A DNA stretch of 64,000 bases from Lampris incognitus (GCF_029633865.1 NC_079214.1:32072957-32136956), one strand, 5' to 3'. Positions 22,158 through 35,400 are shown, counted from the first letter of the stretch. The notes: generated by a model from the letters alone, not told the origin. Numbers and translations: made by a program.

Positions 22158-22234
22158 ACAGATGCAGGGAAAAAAAGTTTGAATACATAGCAGTACAGTA
22201 CTGCTATGTATTAAAACTTTTTTCCTGCATCTGT
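22158..22234. repeat. 77-bp inverted repeat (hairpin)
   Basis: Arms of about 38 bases (starting ACAGATGCAGGG, ending CATAGCAGTAC) pair around a single A with about two mismatches or gaps. TATATA-rich sequence lies on both sides. Confidence 0.85.
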
Positions 22235-22239
22235 GTGTA

Positions 22240-23875
22240 TATATACATATACATATATATATATGTAGTTGTGAGATGGATGGTAGCTGAATATATAATG
22301 CATACGTCTGGTACATAAGATAATATAATGTAATATAACGGGAGTATATAGCGTTGTATGTGGGCGTGATGGGTTGTGGAGTCATGGTATGGTATATGGT
22401 ATAGTGTATGGGCAATACAGTATGTAAGCAATACGGTATAATATATGGCATAGGTTGTTGATTACTCAAACATAAAAAAAACTTTGTATAGTAGTGACAC
22501 CCCTGTTGGGCATACATGGTAGCCTCCAATGTCCTGTTGTTGTTCCGTTTACTTCTTTTGCTTTTTTGTTTTTTTCTTTTTTTTGTGCAAGTCTGCAAGT
22601 GTTAGAAGCTGCTCAAATTCCTCATGTGCATAGGTAGACTTGGCAAATAAAGCTGATTCTGATTCTGATATCACTGACAAGTTTGAGAGGCACTCTCCAG
22701 AATCATCCATGGCAGAGAGATTACCGTTTGACACATCTGGTATGGACTTTGACACAGAAAATGAGTGCAAAAACAAAAAAACCCCAAAAAAACAAAACAA
22801 AACAAGATGAAATAGCAGCAACTCCACTTGCTTTCTAATCCAGCTCAAAGTGGAGAGGGTAACACCTCAAGAAAACGAGACTGCTGTGAGAATGTCACAT
22901 TATTTCTCAGACGAGGCCTTCAGGTGGCTATGCTATAATCCTAATTTTAAATGGATATCAATTTTTTAAAGGAAGGTGTACTGAGCTGCTTGTAAACGAG
23001 GATCCGGAATTTCAGTATTTTGCGCAGCATGTCTCTGACACCGCACAATAGGAACAACAAACAAAGCAAACAGGAAGGAATGGTGAACAATCTCCTCAGG
23101 GCGAAGAGCTAACTATAGTCAACCAATAGGAAAGACTGGGGAGAAGAGTGGACGTCACACTGATGATCAAATAAATGAAATATCCACAGAAGAGATGTCA
23201 AATGATGTTAAGAACCAGGCTGGTTGAAAACAATGTGTACGAAAAGTCCCTGGAAAAAAAGAGGTTAGTTTTGACAGGGTTTTGAAGGGTTGGGGCAAAA
23301 ACTACGCGAGGTACAAAGCCACTGGTGAAGCCTGGTGAAGATTGTTTTAGAAGAAATACGTACAAGACCCTATGTCTGTGTAGGGGCATATGTTTTGATG
23401 TATTCCCCAAGCATGTAAAAAAAAAAAATCCTCTGAATTTGTCTGAAATCCATGTGATTCTAGTTACGTTGTGGGTTTCATGTTTAATTTTCCACAAGAA
23501 CATGAAATTATTTCAGTCTGATGCGTCCCTTTAGTAATTACACATATAACGATTTACATAATCTCATGAAGGTAAAATGGCAGAAACGCGGGTAAACGAA
23601 GCTAAAATGGGCTTATTTGACGTGTGTTTATGTATAACGGGCGGCCGGGGAACTTTGCGGTCAACACAAGATGTAATACACACAATAACCAGGTGCGGGT
23701 GGCATTGCAACGTATTTACAAAGTCAAGGAAAATGTATGGCTTGTGTTTCGGAACAAGAAAGAGAAAACCTTGAAGAAATCTGAATGACTTTAATCTGAA
23801 TTTACCTAGTGTAAATGTATAGCTTATTTAGCAATACAAACGAAGAGCCCTATTACAGAGTGAGATAGTAAGATG
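22240..23875. other. Unassigned stretch
   Basis: Contains short open frames (for example 22549-22848 on - and 23577-23774 on +) with no recognisable domain. Composition looks like old, decayed repeat. No gene is supported. Confidence 0.4.
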
Positions 23876-23879
23876 TCTG

Positions 23880-23961
<82 letters not shown>

Positions 23962-23962
23962 C
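23880..23962. repeat. (CA)n microsatellite
   Basis: About 80 bases of pure CA followed by a short GCGAGAGAGAG stretch. Confidence 0.95.
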
Positions 23963-23982
23963 GAGAGAGAGAGCGAGATATG

Positions 23983-25172
23983 GGCCAAAAGATTAAAACC
24001 ACCTGCTTAATATTGTGTAGGCCCCCTTCTGTCACCAAATCAGCTCCGACCCATCGACGCATAGACTCCACAAGACCACCAGGTGTCCTCTGGTATCTGG
24101 CACCAAGATGTTTTTAAGTCCTGTAAGTTTCAAAGGTGGCGCCTCCATGGATCATACTTGTTTTTCCAGCACATCCCACAGATGTTCGATCGGATTGAGA
24201 TCTGGGGAATTTGGAGGCCAAGGCAACACCTTGAACTCTTTGTCATGTTCCTCAAACCATTCTTGAACAGTTTTTGCAGTGTGGCAGGGCACATTATCCT
24301 GCTGAAGGCCAACGCCATCAGGAAATACCGTTGCCATGAAGGAGTGTATATGGTCTGCAACATGGTTTAGGTAGGTGGCACGTGTCAAAGTAACATCCAC
24401 ATAAATGCCAGGACCCAAGGTTTCCCAGCAGAACATTGCCCAGAGCATCACACTGCCTCTGCCAGCTTGCCTTCTTCCCATAGTGCATCGTGGTGCCATC
24501 TCTTCCCCAGGTAAACGACACACACGCACCACGCCGTCCACAGGATGTAAAAGAAAAAAATGATTTTTCCACGCCAGGCTAGCTTCTATTGCTCCATGGT
24601 CCAGTTCTGACACTCACATGCCCATTGTAGGCACTTTCAGCAGTGGACAGGGGTGAGTGAGCATGGGCACTCTGACCGGTCTGTAGCTACACAGCCCCAT
24701 ACGCAGCAAGCTTTGATGCATTGTGTGTTCTGACACCTGTCTATCATAGCCACTATTAACTTTTTCAGCAATTTGAGCTACAGTAGCTCTTCTGTGGGAT
24801 CAGACCAGATGGGCTAGCCATCGCTCCCCATGTGCATCAATGAACCTTGGGTGCCCATGACCCTGTCGCTGGTTTACCGGTTGTCCTTCCTTGGACCACT
24901 TTTGGTAGGTCCTGACCACTGCATACTGGGAATACCCCACAAGAGCTGTTCTGGAGATGCTCTGACCCAGTCATCTAGCCATCACAATTTGGCCCTTGTC
25001 ATGGTCACTCAGATCCATACACTTGCCCATTTTTCCTGCTTCCAACACATCAACTTCAAGAACGGACTATTCAATTGCTGCCTAACATATCCCGACCCCT
25101 TGACAGGTGCCATTTTAATGAGATAATCAATGTGATTTACCTGTCAGTGATTTTAATGGTTTGGCTGACCAT
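23983..25172 (-). mobile_element. Tc1/mariner-type DNA transposon (DD36E), dead
   Basis: Transposase on -. The N-terminus near 25035 reads [18 protein letters not shown]; the C-terminal part (24613-24152) holds QQDNVPCH and [12 protein letters not shown], with 36 residues between the D and the E. The ends read TCAGCCAAACCATTAAAATC (reverse strand of the right end) and GGGCCAAAAGATTAAAACC (left end), imperfect inverted repeats. Several stops and at least one frameshift interrupt the ORF. Confidence 0.85.
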
Positions 25173-25179
25173 TGTGTGT

Positions 25180-25304
25180 GTTGTTTTTTTTTCTATAGCT
25201 CAAAGTTGTTAAATGGCAGAAAAAGCTTGTTTCATACTCAATGTACGCCTGAATTGTTGAGATCTTTTTTCTACATTGAAGGTTCATTGCAACATCCTGT
25301 GGGG

Positions 25305-25338
<34 letters not shown>

Positions 25339-25436
25339 ATATATAAAATCCAGTAAGTAAAGTAAATTCTTTATGAGACAGTACAAGCCTGTTTCATGCC
25401 ATAAACAATCATCAGTTGTCAGCTGTTTCTTTTAAC

Positions 25437-25470
<34 letters not shown>

Positions 25471-26545
25471 ATGTGCCAAGGGCAACACACATGCAGACAA
25501 ACTAGAAAAGAGAACTCAAAAAATTAAGAGATGACATTTTTAATACATTTACAGGGGGGGCAAGACAAAGACAATAGGCCACACTGGTTATGCAGAATGA
25601 AATGACATACAGTTTTAAGGTTTTTGAAGAGATAGCACAGAAACTTTTTTCTATATTGGAGTTGGGTTAAGACAGGCTTTCTTTTCTGTTATTTCAATAT
25701 TTACATGCCAAACAGTAAAAACCAAATATATTGTGTCAGAGAATCATGGGATGTTCCTCCGTTGTGAACCAATTTAACGGTCATTGCTATTAAGATGAAA
25801 TTAAGCCAATTAGGAAATAAGAACACGAACAAAACGCATAACACTCCAATTAACACTGGTATGCATCTTAGTTTGACTGCAATCTGTCAGGTATCCATTT
25901 CAACAAACAAGATTTGAAGCCTGGACATTTCAAAATAAAAGCCCCGGCAAACCACAAAGATTGGGTAAGAGCGAAAGTAAAGCATCTTTTAAATAACAGT
26001 TCTCTTAAAAGACACTTTCTCTACCCATAAAATACACTTTTGCAATCCCTGGTCAATGCTGAAAGTTGACCTTATTTCTAGAAAGGGTATGAATTGTGCG
26101 AGAGAAAAAAAAATCCTGCCTTGACAAGAGAACACTATGGTTAAAGATGGGGAACACACACACAGAGAACATAAAAGGGCAGACTGGGTTGATTTACATT
26201 TCTAACGTGGGGAGCAATTGAGGCAATGTAGGAAGTAGGTGGACCGCTAAACTGGTGACCAAAATCAACATCAACAAAATATTGAGCAACATAGAGAGAA
26301 GGTACGCTAACAACACATAGCAAAACTCTGCCCCTCCTGGATAGCCATAATGGCCTGTTGGTCAGAATATCGATAGACATATTTAAAAAAAAAGAAAAGA
26401 AAAGTAAAATAACTTCACAAAGGCAGATTAAGAAGTTTGCAGTTTATTTAAAATTCTAGTATGGTTATTTCTAAATGAGTATATATAAAAAAAAAGAAAA
26501 CAAAGCAAAATGTATAAGCAATTGTGAGTGTACAATAGATGGTCC
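25180..26545. other. Intergenic stretch with two small microsatellites
   Basis: (AC)n at 25308-25340 and (GT)n at 25440-25468. Otherwise AT-rich with no recognised gene or element. It lies downstream of the cdc42se2 3' end. Confidence 0.5.
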
Positions 26546-26567
26546 AGTGTGCTCTACTCATTTCAAG

Positions 26568-26573
26568 TTTATT
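26568..26573 (-). terminator. cdc42se2: Polyadenylation signal of cdc42se2
   Basis: AATAAA on the - strand (GTAATAAACTTG), followed by a GT-rich stretch. It closes an inferred 3' UTR exon of about 0.57 kb that starts at 27120 behind a long pyrimidine tract and CTACAG. Confidence 0.6.
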
Positions 26574-27894
26574 ACAAAACAGCATTTTTTTTTTACCCCT
26601 GAAAGAAACTCAATGAATTATGAGTACTTTTCAGCATAAAACAGTGAACATATCGTCTTTTGCCTTGCTATCTCTCCCTGTCTTTTGAAAAAGCCTCTGA
26701 GAATACAGAATGAAACGAAGAATGTTCCAAATATCTGGAGTGGCCCAGCCACCATGAGGTCTGTTTACAAATCAAAAGAATAAATACAGGCATCCAAATG
26801 GGCTTAAACAGCAAGGATTTTTGAAAATATATTCCTCATGCATACACGCAAGCATACATCTGACTGAGACTATGAGCTCTTCTAAACCCTCTTTACTAAT
26901 CTTTACAGTGCAACAGTATGGCAGGCAATGAATAGCAGTGCTTTCATTAAAAAAAAAAAAGAAAAAAGAAAATGAAAGACAAAAAAATATGAAAAATTAT
27001 ATACAACATTATGGAAAAGCAGTGGTTTCATTTTTTTGGTCCTGTGTCCATTCAAGACAGAACTGCTTTTGAAAAGTTTTCCTCAATTTAACAGTAGTTT
27101 CCACAAGTTTCTTTGATGGTCTGTAGGGGGAGGGAAAAAAAACTGAATCAAACATATATTAAGTTACCAAACATCTCCCTAGAAACAAAAAATTCCAACA
27201 AGGGAGCAAGATCACAATCTAAGGGTAAGACCTGGAAGGTTCTTTGCATTGGTTGCTGCTGTATGCATGCACAAATGCATTACTGCCACCAACTCATCTG
27301 ATGAAGCATGCTAACAGACAGTTATACGTTTGTATTCTTACTTCAGCCTTGGTTGAATTTCAAGTTTAATCTGGACCTTACTGGGTTATCCAGTAAAGAG
27401 ATTGTTTTTTTAGGAGACTTTCAATTAGTGTTTGCATTCTTCTTGAACCACTTACAACAGCAAGTGGTATTTTACCCGAGGCTAGGATTTCATCAAGCTT
27501 CTTGAGAAACTACAGGCCTGCTGAGCGGGCTGACAATAGTTGTATAATCAACATGACAAGTATGGGGTGGGGTGGAAGATCTACCACTTTCCATAGCAAA
27601 ACATCAAAATTCAGTTGTTTTTATATTCTGTGACGTGAATAGTCAAAGTTTGACTGAAAATGTGTTTGTAAGATGGCTTGAAAGAAATACATGCAGCCCT
27701 TTCTGCAGCCTAGAATTATTTTAACCTGCTGCACGGTATTGAAGAGAGCAAAGTATCTACAGTGGTACATTAGATTTTCACAGGCTACATGTGCTGGATT
27801 CAAGTGTTTGAGGGGGGGGGTGTTGGGGGTTGGAGGAGATCACCACAGGTTCACAACAGAAATTTGGAAGGACTTGAAAAAACCTCGTACCTTG

Positions 27895-29050
27895 TTATAA
27901 CTGAGAGCCTTCAGAACCTGTATGAGCATAACCACCTTTAGATTTCATCTGGGCCTGAACAAGGTCCACCTTCAAACAGAACAAATAAATTAGATAGCTT
28001 ACTGAATACATAGGGAAACTTAATTGAAATCCTCTGTTGGCTGTGTATTCAACAGGGCTTGACACTTACAGATGCCAGGCCCAGGCCCATGTCTCCTGAG
28101 CCTACATGTGTGGTGTGAACAAAGTTTGTAGGCTCCCCGATCATAGAGCGATCTATTCGTCGTCGCCTTTTCTGAAAACAGTAAAAAAAAAAAAAAAAAA
28201 AAAACACACACATTAAAAAAATTAAAAAAAGGTTTTAGTAACAGTATAGTCAACTGTTGATTCCCATTTGTTCAAACCTCACTGTCAAGTTGGTCTGAAT
28301 TGTTAGTGCAGAAGAATTAAAGTTTTAATAATTGACAGCATGGTGGAAAAAATTACCTGACTGGTAAATAGCTTTTAAAAAACTTAACTGATTGATTCTC
28401 CACTATAACATATATTTAAGATTATGTTGTAATTAAAAATTCCATTTCCAGAAATATTTGAGATCTAATGCAATTTTTGCACCTGTTCAATATGCCAAAA
28501 ATGACAGGTTACAACAAATTTCATCATACTCCAGTTAGTCTTTAAAATGAAAAATACAATGTGCAAGTGCTATACATAAGAACATAATATATGGGTATCA
28601 CTTATGGCTACCTTGTGCCTGTTTAGAATGTCAATGCTGAAACATGAAGCCCATCATTCTACAACCTATCTGTTAACACAATGTGTCTATTTTTCTTACA
28701 ACAGAAAAACAATTGTTTGTGTACAGTGTGGAATGGAGCATTGTACCCACACATTTTCTCTTAAATCAAGAGCTCCCAAGGAGTGAAGGAGGGATGCATT
28801 GCATATTTTATGTTGCTATTAAGGAGGACGTTTCAACTGTCACTTCAATATTTTTTTCAACATTTCTTCTGAGAAGTGGGTATGAGACTTTTAGTCGAGT
28901 AATACCATGAAACACTAGAAACACTGGAGACAAATGAGAAATAGCAATAACCTGCTATTCTTTTTTTTTTGTCCCAGTCATTAAAATTATACTCACAGGC
29001 TGAGGCTGCTCGGCAATGCAGCAGCTGAAACAGACCCAGAACTCAGTCAT
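27895..29050 (-). CDS. cdc42se2: CDC42 small effector 2-like protein
   Basis: Small adaptor that binds GTP-loaded CDC42 and acts at the plasma membrane on actin organisation. Exons on -: 29050-28997 (18 codons), 28171-28070 (34 codons), 27969-27895 (24 codons plus TAA); all phase 0 and GT-AG; 76 residues against 84 in human CDC42SE2. Exon 1 gives [18 protein letters not shown] with the cysteine pair expected to be palmitoylated. Exon 2 gives [17 protein letters not shown] followed by [10 protein letters not shown]: a basic patch and the CRIB motif I-x-x-P-x-x-F-x-H-x-x-H-x-G. Exon 3 has QMKSKGGY as in CDC42SE2, then a short tail SEGSQL. The stop lies 4 bases before a donor CAAG|GTACGAG (27891/27890) that most likely joins the 3' UTR exon at 27120. 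The first two exons are almost identical to the human protein. Its position near irf1 matches human 5q31. Confidence 0.92.
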
Positions 29051-29584
29051 GCTGAGGCTAAAACAGTGGCCGCGACAGTTTCCTCTCTTGGTTCACTTGT
29101 CTCTCCCTTTTATTTCTTCCTGTTTGCAATATTACCGATGCTGAAAACACACACCGGAAACTGATGGCAGACTCAAACCACTAGTTTCTCTGGGGAGAAC
29201 AGCTGACATGCAGTAAATGCTCCTCAAGACCTCTGGCAACACACTCCTGTGGAAATGAAAATGTCAGGGAAAAATCAACCATATTTTTATCAAATATGAG
29301 ATACGCAAAAACGCAAACATCAATTTCTACACTGTCCAATCTTTGTCAGCGTGATTCTTTTGTCACGCAACCAAAGATTGGAAAAGCAAATTACAGAGAA
29401 TTACAAATTGCAAAGCATGGTCTAATGCTCCATTAGGTAAACATATCCAAGTTTCTGCCTGCTGTGCTGCTGTTTTTCTGTGGCAAGACCCTGTGGTGAG
29501 AGAAGATTAAGAATCTCCCTCCAGAGAGTAAGAGCATAGGTAAACATTATGTGCAGCTACATAAACTGTTACTTTACCATATAA

Positions 29585-29700
29585 CTGAGATGGCTGGTGT
29601 GACAGAGGAAGATGCAGAAGACAGGAAGAACTAGAAACGGACGACCCGCTGTGGCAACCCCTAACGGGAGCAGCTGAAAGTAGTAGTAGTAGTAGATAGG
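29585..29700 (+). repeat. Small 3' piece of the RTE-type LINE
   Basis: GATGGCTGGTGTGACAGAGG then CCGCTGTGGCAACCCCTAAC and GGGAGCAGC, followed by (GTA)n. Same tail as at 21470-22040. Confidence 0.75.
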
Positions 29701-29719
29701 TGTATTCATTTACAAATAT

Positions 29720-31000
29720 CTTTATCCTCATATAGGTCTCTGAGCCATCACCTACTGTTGTTCGCTGTGCAAGTTACTCTTTATAACTGAGTTTCTCTAC
29801 ACCACTACGGACGAAGTAACAGCTTGCATGGCTACTTATGTTAATGATGAACCTATGTGAATATGTCCATTTCGTTTAAGCTTTGCTTATAACCCAGTCA
29901 CTGAGGATGCACAAGCCAGTGCATTTAAGCTTTGCTTAAAAGCATACCCTTAATCGGATAGTTTCACTAGTTAATAAGGCTTTCTGTGATTGGAGGTTAA
30001 AATGATTACTTTAATACTAACAGAATTGAAGATTTTTTTTTAATTTGTCTAGTGCACACAAGGGTAAAAATGTAAAGAACATTATCTGTGAAAATTGATG
30101 ATGCACAGGCAATAAGTTGCAGAACTGCTCTTTTTTTCTAGGAAATAAATTCTGGTGTGTGTGTGGAACAACTTTCTCAGAGACCAGATGGAGCAATAGA
30201 ACCAACCGATATTTCACAAATTGAGATCATCAAGCATATCAAGGGTTTTCTTTGTAAAAAGCATGTAATCAATTAAAAGATGGAAAAATGATCAAGTTGT
30301 ACTGGGAGGGCCAATGCACACAAAAGAAAAGTAAAGACAACAGCAAGTGGTGAACAAGGAAATTGCTAATTTTACCTTCAGTATTTGTTTATAGGTATAA
30401 ACTGGTTGATATGAGTATGCAGATTAACAGAAGGAAGAGCTCAATCACCATCTCAAAAGTATTTTAATCTGTGGGAAAACCTTTATATAATGATTCTAAA
30501 ACACGGACAATGCTTTATGATCGGTTGGAGTTGAATTTCATTACAATTTCAGTCGGCTTAATTGGACCACCATCCTTTTTGGATCAGGTCATTCTGTAGG
30601 ATAAATAAAAAACTAGTGATTTGTGCTGTGGTAATGCCCATGGCTAGAGGAAGAGAATTTGGAACGTCTCTCATTTCAGCCATTTTGACATCCCACTGGG
30701 AACTGACAGAAGAATCAAGCGTTTTGCCATGGGCAAAGGTTGATTTTGTTAACACTTCCAGACATGTGCCTCACTAATTATGTGAAAGTGAAAATGAAGA
30801 GACATTCACTTAACCTACATAATACGCGGATGTGCACTCGAATTTTTCAGTTTGAAAACCATTTACCCAGATCCCAAAAATGTGTATAGATGTTAGCAAT
30901 ACAGATTATAATGACTGCTGAAATTCAAAGAGGAATTACCTTGCCTTTGATCTCGGATTACACCGACGTAAACTCTTATTTACAAACAAATTAACATTAC
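29720..31000. other. cdc42se2 5' intron, nothing recognised
   Basis: Between the coding start exon and the inferred non-coding first exon. AT-rich; no repeat family or exon seen. Confidence 0.45.
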
Positions 31001-31049
31001 GTAACAACATCACTACGGACAATTGATTTTCACACAACTCGTAAGGCTA

Positions 31050-31480
31050 AATTCACCATCTCTCCAGAAACTGCTGCATATTTCTTACAGCCCTGTCATT
31101 TATCAGGTTCGATTAGTTTCAAAGGACGGGGCCTTCGACTGGAATGAACTGACGTTAGCCGCTAGCTAGCTAGGCGCATCAGGTCCGTGGTTTCAAACTC
31201 AAGACAGCTTCCTTGTTAGCTCGTTTTCAGTAGCGTGAGACGAAAGCTAAAAAAGGAACAGTGCTGAAATATTTCCCGCAATAAATGCCCATCTAACAGT
31301 TTATATATAGAATACGTCGCCTGTTTTCTGCCCCCCAGTTAGCTTACTTTGAAAAATAGATCAAACCTACCAGCCAGAGGTATAGTCGCCAAGGTAATGC
31401 AACTGCTACGAACGACTGAAGGCAAGTAAAACGCTTCTGACCAAAAAAATCAAGAACATCCGGCCACTGATTACGTTCTT
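31050..31480 (-). promoter_or_regulatory. cdc42se2: Probable cdc42se2 first exon and promoter
   Basis: A stretch less AT-rich than its surroundings with scattered CpG, including an ATCCGGCC site near 31460 that resembles an ETS site. It lies upstream of cdc42se2 on the - strand and faces the nip7 start at 32468. No exon boundary can be fixed from sequence alone. Confidence 0.3.
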
Positions 31481-31585
31481 CCTCCTTTTTATTTTTTATT
31501 TATTTTTTAGGTTTGTTGGTGGTTGGCAAACAACGTTTTTGTGCATTGCCGCCATCAACTGGAATGGTGAGTGGACCAGAATGTC

Positions 31586-31589
<4 letters not shown>

Positions 31590-31620
<31 letters not shown>
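31590..31620. repeat. (ATA)n microsatellite
   Basis: About ten AAT/ATA units between cdc42se2 and nip7. Confidence 0.9.
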
Positions 31621-32069
31621 AATTAAAAAAACCGCATGTCTTCTCAATTAAACTAGTTATTTCTCAGGTTTCTGAGAGGGACTTAAAGCTTCTCTCAGCA
31701 GCTGCTGCACACCTCCAGAAACTCAACACCCTGAAATGTCCTTGCTGCATCTAGTTCTGTCAATTCTCTCTGAATTTTCTTCCTACTACAGCAGTGCAGT
31801 GAATTATCATTTTAAATCTACTTGCAATAAAACTTTTCACAGGGTAAACTCTATGGATAATTTGAATGTAACTTCTTTGATCTTATTAGTTATTTAGTAT
31901 TTATGACACTGACTCCAGACATTTTTCCAATTTATATGTTCCACAGTGGAATTCCAAAACATTACCACAGGAGGTGTAATAACATTCTTACAGATTAATC
32001 TAACATAGTTGTTATTGCATTTTTTGCTTCGGATATCAACACCTTCCAATAAAATTGATAAGAAGTCTT

Positions 32070-32130
32070 CCATAGATTAACCTGGAGTATTGTTGTATTC
32101 ATCACAACAATACTCCAGGTTAATCTATGG
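32070..32130. repeat. Perfect 27-bp hairpin upstream of nip7
   Basis: Left arm 32070-32096 (starts CCATAGATTAACCTGG) and right arm 32104-32130 are exact reverse complements around a 7-base loop ATTCATC. It lies 338 bases before the nip7 start codon. Confidence 0.95.
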
Positions 32131-32467
32131 TGTGTGCAGAGAGCAATCGCTCCTTCAGGAATGGACTTAATTAGTTTGAAATTCTATACACGTGATTGGA
32201 ACATCAAAATGACTCATAAATTCTGCATGACTATAAATAATTGTTTAACCCATATGATAGTAGTCAATCCAATTTCTAAAAAAAAATAAAGTTAACGACC
32301 TCCTCTCCTTCCCCCACAGCCGCTCAAAATCCACGCCATCCGCTGTATACGTTGCGCATCCCATATCCGTTTTCGACCTCTACGACTTCCGATTTAACCC
32401 ACGTTTCAAGTCTGCACGAGAGGATTTATCAGCTGAAGACTTTGACGCTGCCTCTATAACGCTCAGG

Positions 32468-35400
32468 ATGAGGCCATTGACAGACGAGGAGACGAAAACT
32501 ATGTTTGAGAAACTTTCTAAATAGTAAGTGAACACCGACGTCTTAGCCCTGGCCTGTTTCAAATCACGTGAAGACATTTAGTAGTAGCAAAGCTAGCATT
32601 AGCTAATTTGTTAGCCTGTCTCTGATCCATGCGTCTCCCAACAGCATAGGCGAAAACATCAAACTTCTTGTGGATCGACCAGATGGTACCTACTGTTTCA
32701 GGCTTCAGAAAGACCGTGTGTACTATATGAGGTAACGTAAGACTATTTTAACGTCCACGTATCAGTAGTATCACAAAAGACGGCAGCAGTATCAATCGGA
32801 ACGCTTAAAAAACGAACGGCATCTCACTTTGTCATAACTGTGTTCACCTCACAGTGAGAAAATCCTTAAGGTGGCTACAAGTATCGCCCGTGACAAGCTT
32901 GTGTCTGTTGGCACCTGCTTTGGAAAGTTCACAAAGACGCAGAAATTCCGCTTGCACATCACGGCTCTGGACTTCCTGGCCCCCTACGCTAAGGTAAAGT
33001 TGAAGTACTGCACCTTTACTTATTAAACATTTGAGAAGCTACAATGGAGGTCATACAACACATCTGTTTTCAGAAGGTATTTATAAATCTTAAAGTTGGC
33101 CTTTTGTACACTGTAAAGTAAATCACGAGTACATTCAAACAGGCTTATTTTGTTTATTTGGAAACAAGCATAATATCCAGGGGGCACTTGTTCCAGGGTT
33201 TTTGATGCTCCCCTCCCCCTTTGACGCTATGGTCAGTTACATGCCAAACAAGTCCGCTGTCTATCCCATCATACAGTAATATATATGCTTAAGATGGTAA
33301 GGGGATGGCACAAGAGATTTATGAAAAAAGACGAACTCTATGCTAACAGCAGAGTACGAGGTTGCCACAAAGTGATACAGCAGAGATGTATCAGTTATTA
33401 GCTCACACCATCAAAGATATACTGCCATGGCCACGCATTCCATCTGAAAATAATTGGGTACCCAAGGATTGGTTCCCTATTTTTGAACCTAGACCTTATT
33501 AAGACATTGTCTGACCTCTATACACATTAAATTGACTTGACCTCTGTGAAGTTGACACCCCATGTAATCAGAACATCAATAAAAATATTATCATTCGTTA
33601 GTGCTGCATTTATGCCACAAACTATCGTTTGTGCTGTAACGGTTTTTGAGATATTAAGCATATTTTATAGGATGTGACGACATCCTGCACCCCGTTATTG
33701 TCCAAGTCGTTCAAAGCTGGTCTTGTTTGTTTGTGCTCGGTTTGTGCCTGTTTGTATCGTTAAAAGTAACATTTGTGCTCTTTTGGTATTTTAGATATAA
33801 AACGACATTTGCCAAAGGAGTGACGTTATCCTGTACCCCATTATCATCCAAATTGTTCAAAACGGGTCTCGTTTGTTTGTGCCGCTAAAAGAAACGTGTT
33901 CTTTTAGTGTTTAAGAAATAAAACATTTTTGTGGTGAGCCGGTGTGGAAGAATGAGTTGAGAGGCAGAGATCTACCCCTGTGCTCCCCCAGCACAGAGTC
34001 GCCAACATTTGGAATGACACAATTCTGAAACCCATTGTCGTCAAAATCATCCCAAACTGGTGTCGTTCATTTGCGCTCAATTTGTGCCCGTGTTATGCCT
34101 TTAAACAGGGGAAATAGTGGGGGGAGAGGGATGAAGAAACCAGCACACATCTCTCGTCTGTATTGAGTGATGGATAGGAGTGCAATTCTCTCTACCGAGC
34201 CTTGAGGCATTACCAATCGATCGACACAGAATTAACCCAGACAAGAACCCGCATTACCTATTTGCACTAATTACACTAACCTTATACCAATAACCTTAGC
34301 AACATGGCCAAAATAACAATGAAATCATATGTTATGAAAATAGAATACGAGGAGTGCAATTACATAACTCTGATGAAAGGAATGAAATTAGGTTTTCTGA
34401 AAAATTGAATTATTTTTAAATTCCTATCTGCTACACCAACAGAAATAAAGATTAAAAGGTACATTTAGACTTTGTGTGTTCAGTTCTCCAGTAGGTTCTG
34501 GGGAACAAACATGTACTTATATTCCAAACTTAAAATTATAAACAAATCGGGCACTATTTACATGATTAGCAAGACTGATTGCAACGAAAATGAATTTGTC
34601 ACTTGCTTTTGTGTTTATGCTGAATGACTAATGAATTAATCAAAATTTTTGAATGGCGGCATTATTAAAGAGAATGACTGCATTGACTCTAGAAATTGAG
34701 TCAAATAATCTTGCTTGCCAGCACAGGACATACGTCTATTTAAGCATACACGTAGCTTTGTGGTTAGAGCATGCTCTGTGAGCAGGAGGTTCAGGCTCAT
34801 TAAGTAATTTTTACATTTGTTGAGTAATTAGCAAATATTTCTTATTTTGATCAGATGCCAAGGAAGCCAGCTTGTCATTACGATATCGTGAAAATCATCT
34901 TATTTGCTAGGGAAGATGTTGTTAAAGGCCAGTGTATAGTATACCTCAGAAAAAGGGTGGACATACCTGGGCTAAAATGATGATAAACAAATGCTTTCTG
35001 ATGATAAACAAAAGGTGTACATATAGTGACAGCCCTGACAATGACAGGCTAATGTTCATCCCTCAGTGCAGTGTAGGCAGAATAGGTATGACCTGAACTT
35101 TGAACTAGCACTTTCTTTCAAAAGATGGACAGAAATCTGGAATGAGGAAATCCTTTACAGCGATAAATATTCAAAGTCCCATGAAAGACAGTACACTATG
35201 TTAAAATGTGCATGTGGAGTACCGCTCCATGTTTTTAAACAAACATGCACAACCGAAACTCTATTAGGGGCATCCTGATGGAAGACTTGGGTGAAGTGAG
35301 GTATATTAAAATGTGGCACAGGGACTCATGTCCATCCAGAATGAGGAAATATGGGAAAAGGTGAAATCTCAATGCATGTTAAGATTTCGGAGGGCAAAGG

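Noticed and set aside
22549-22848. Acidic/Ser-rich frame on - (possible N-terminus of a transposase)
   Set aside because: Similarity could not be tied to any family by eye; low-complexity ends.
23577-23774. 65-codon frame with several Cys and a basic end
   Set aside because: No recognisable domain, no splice context and no neighbouring exon.
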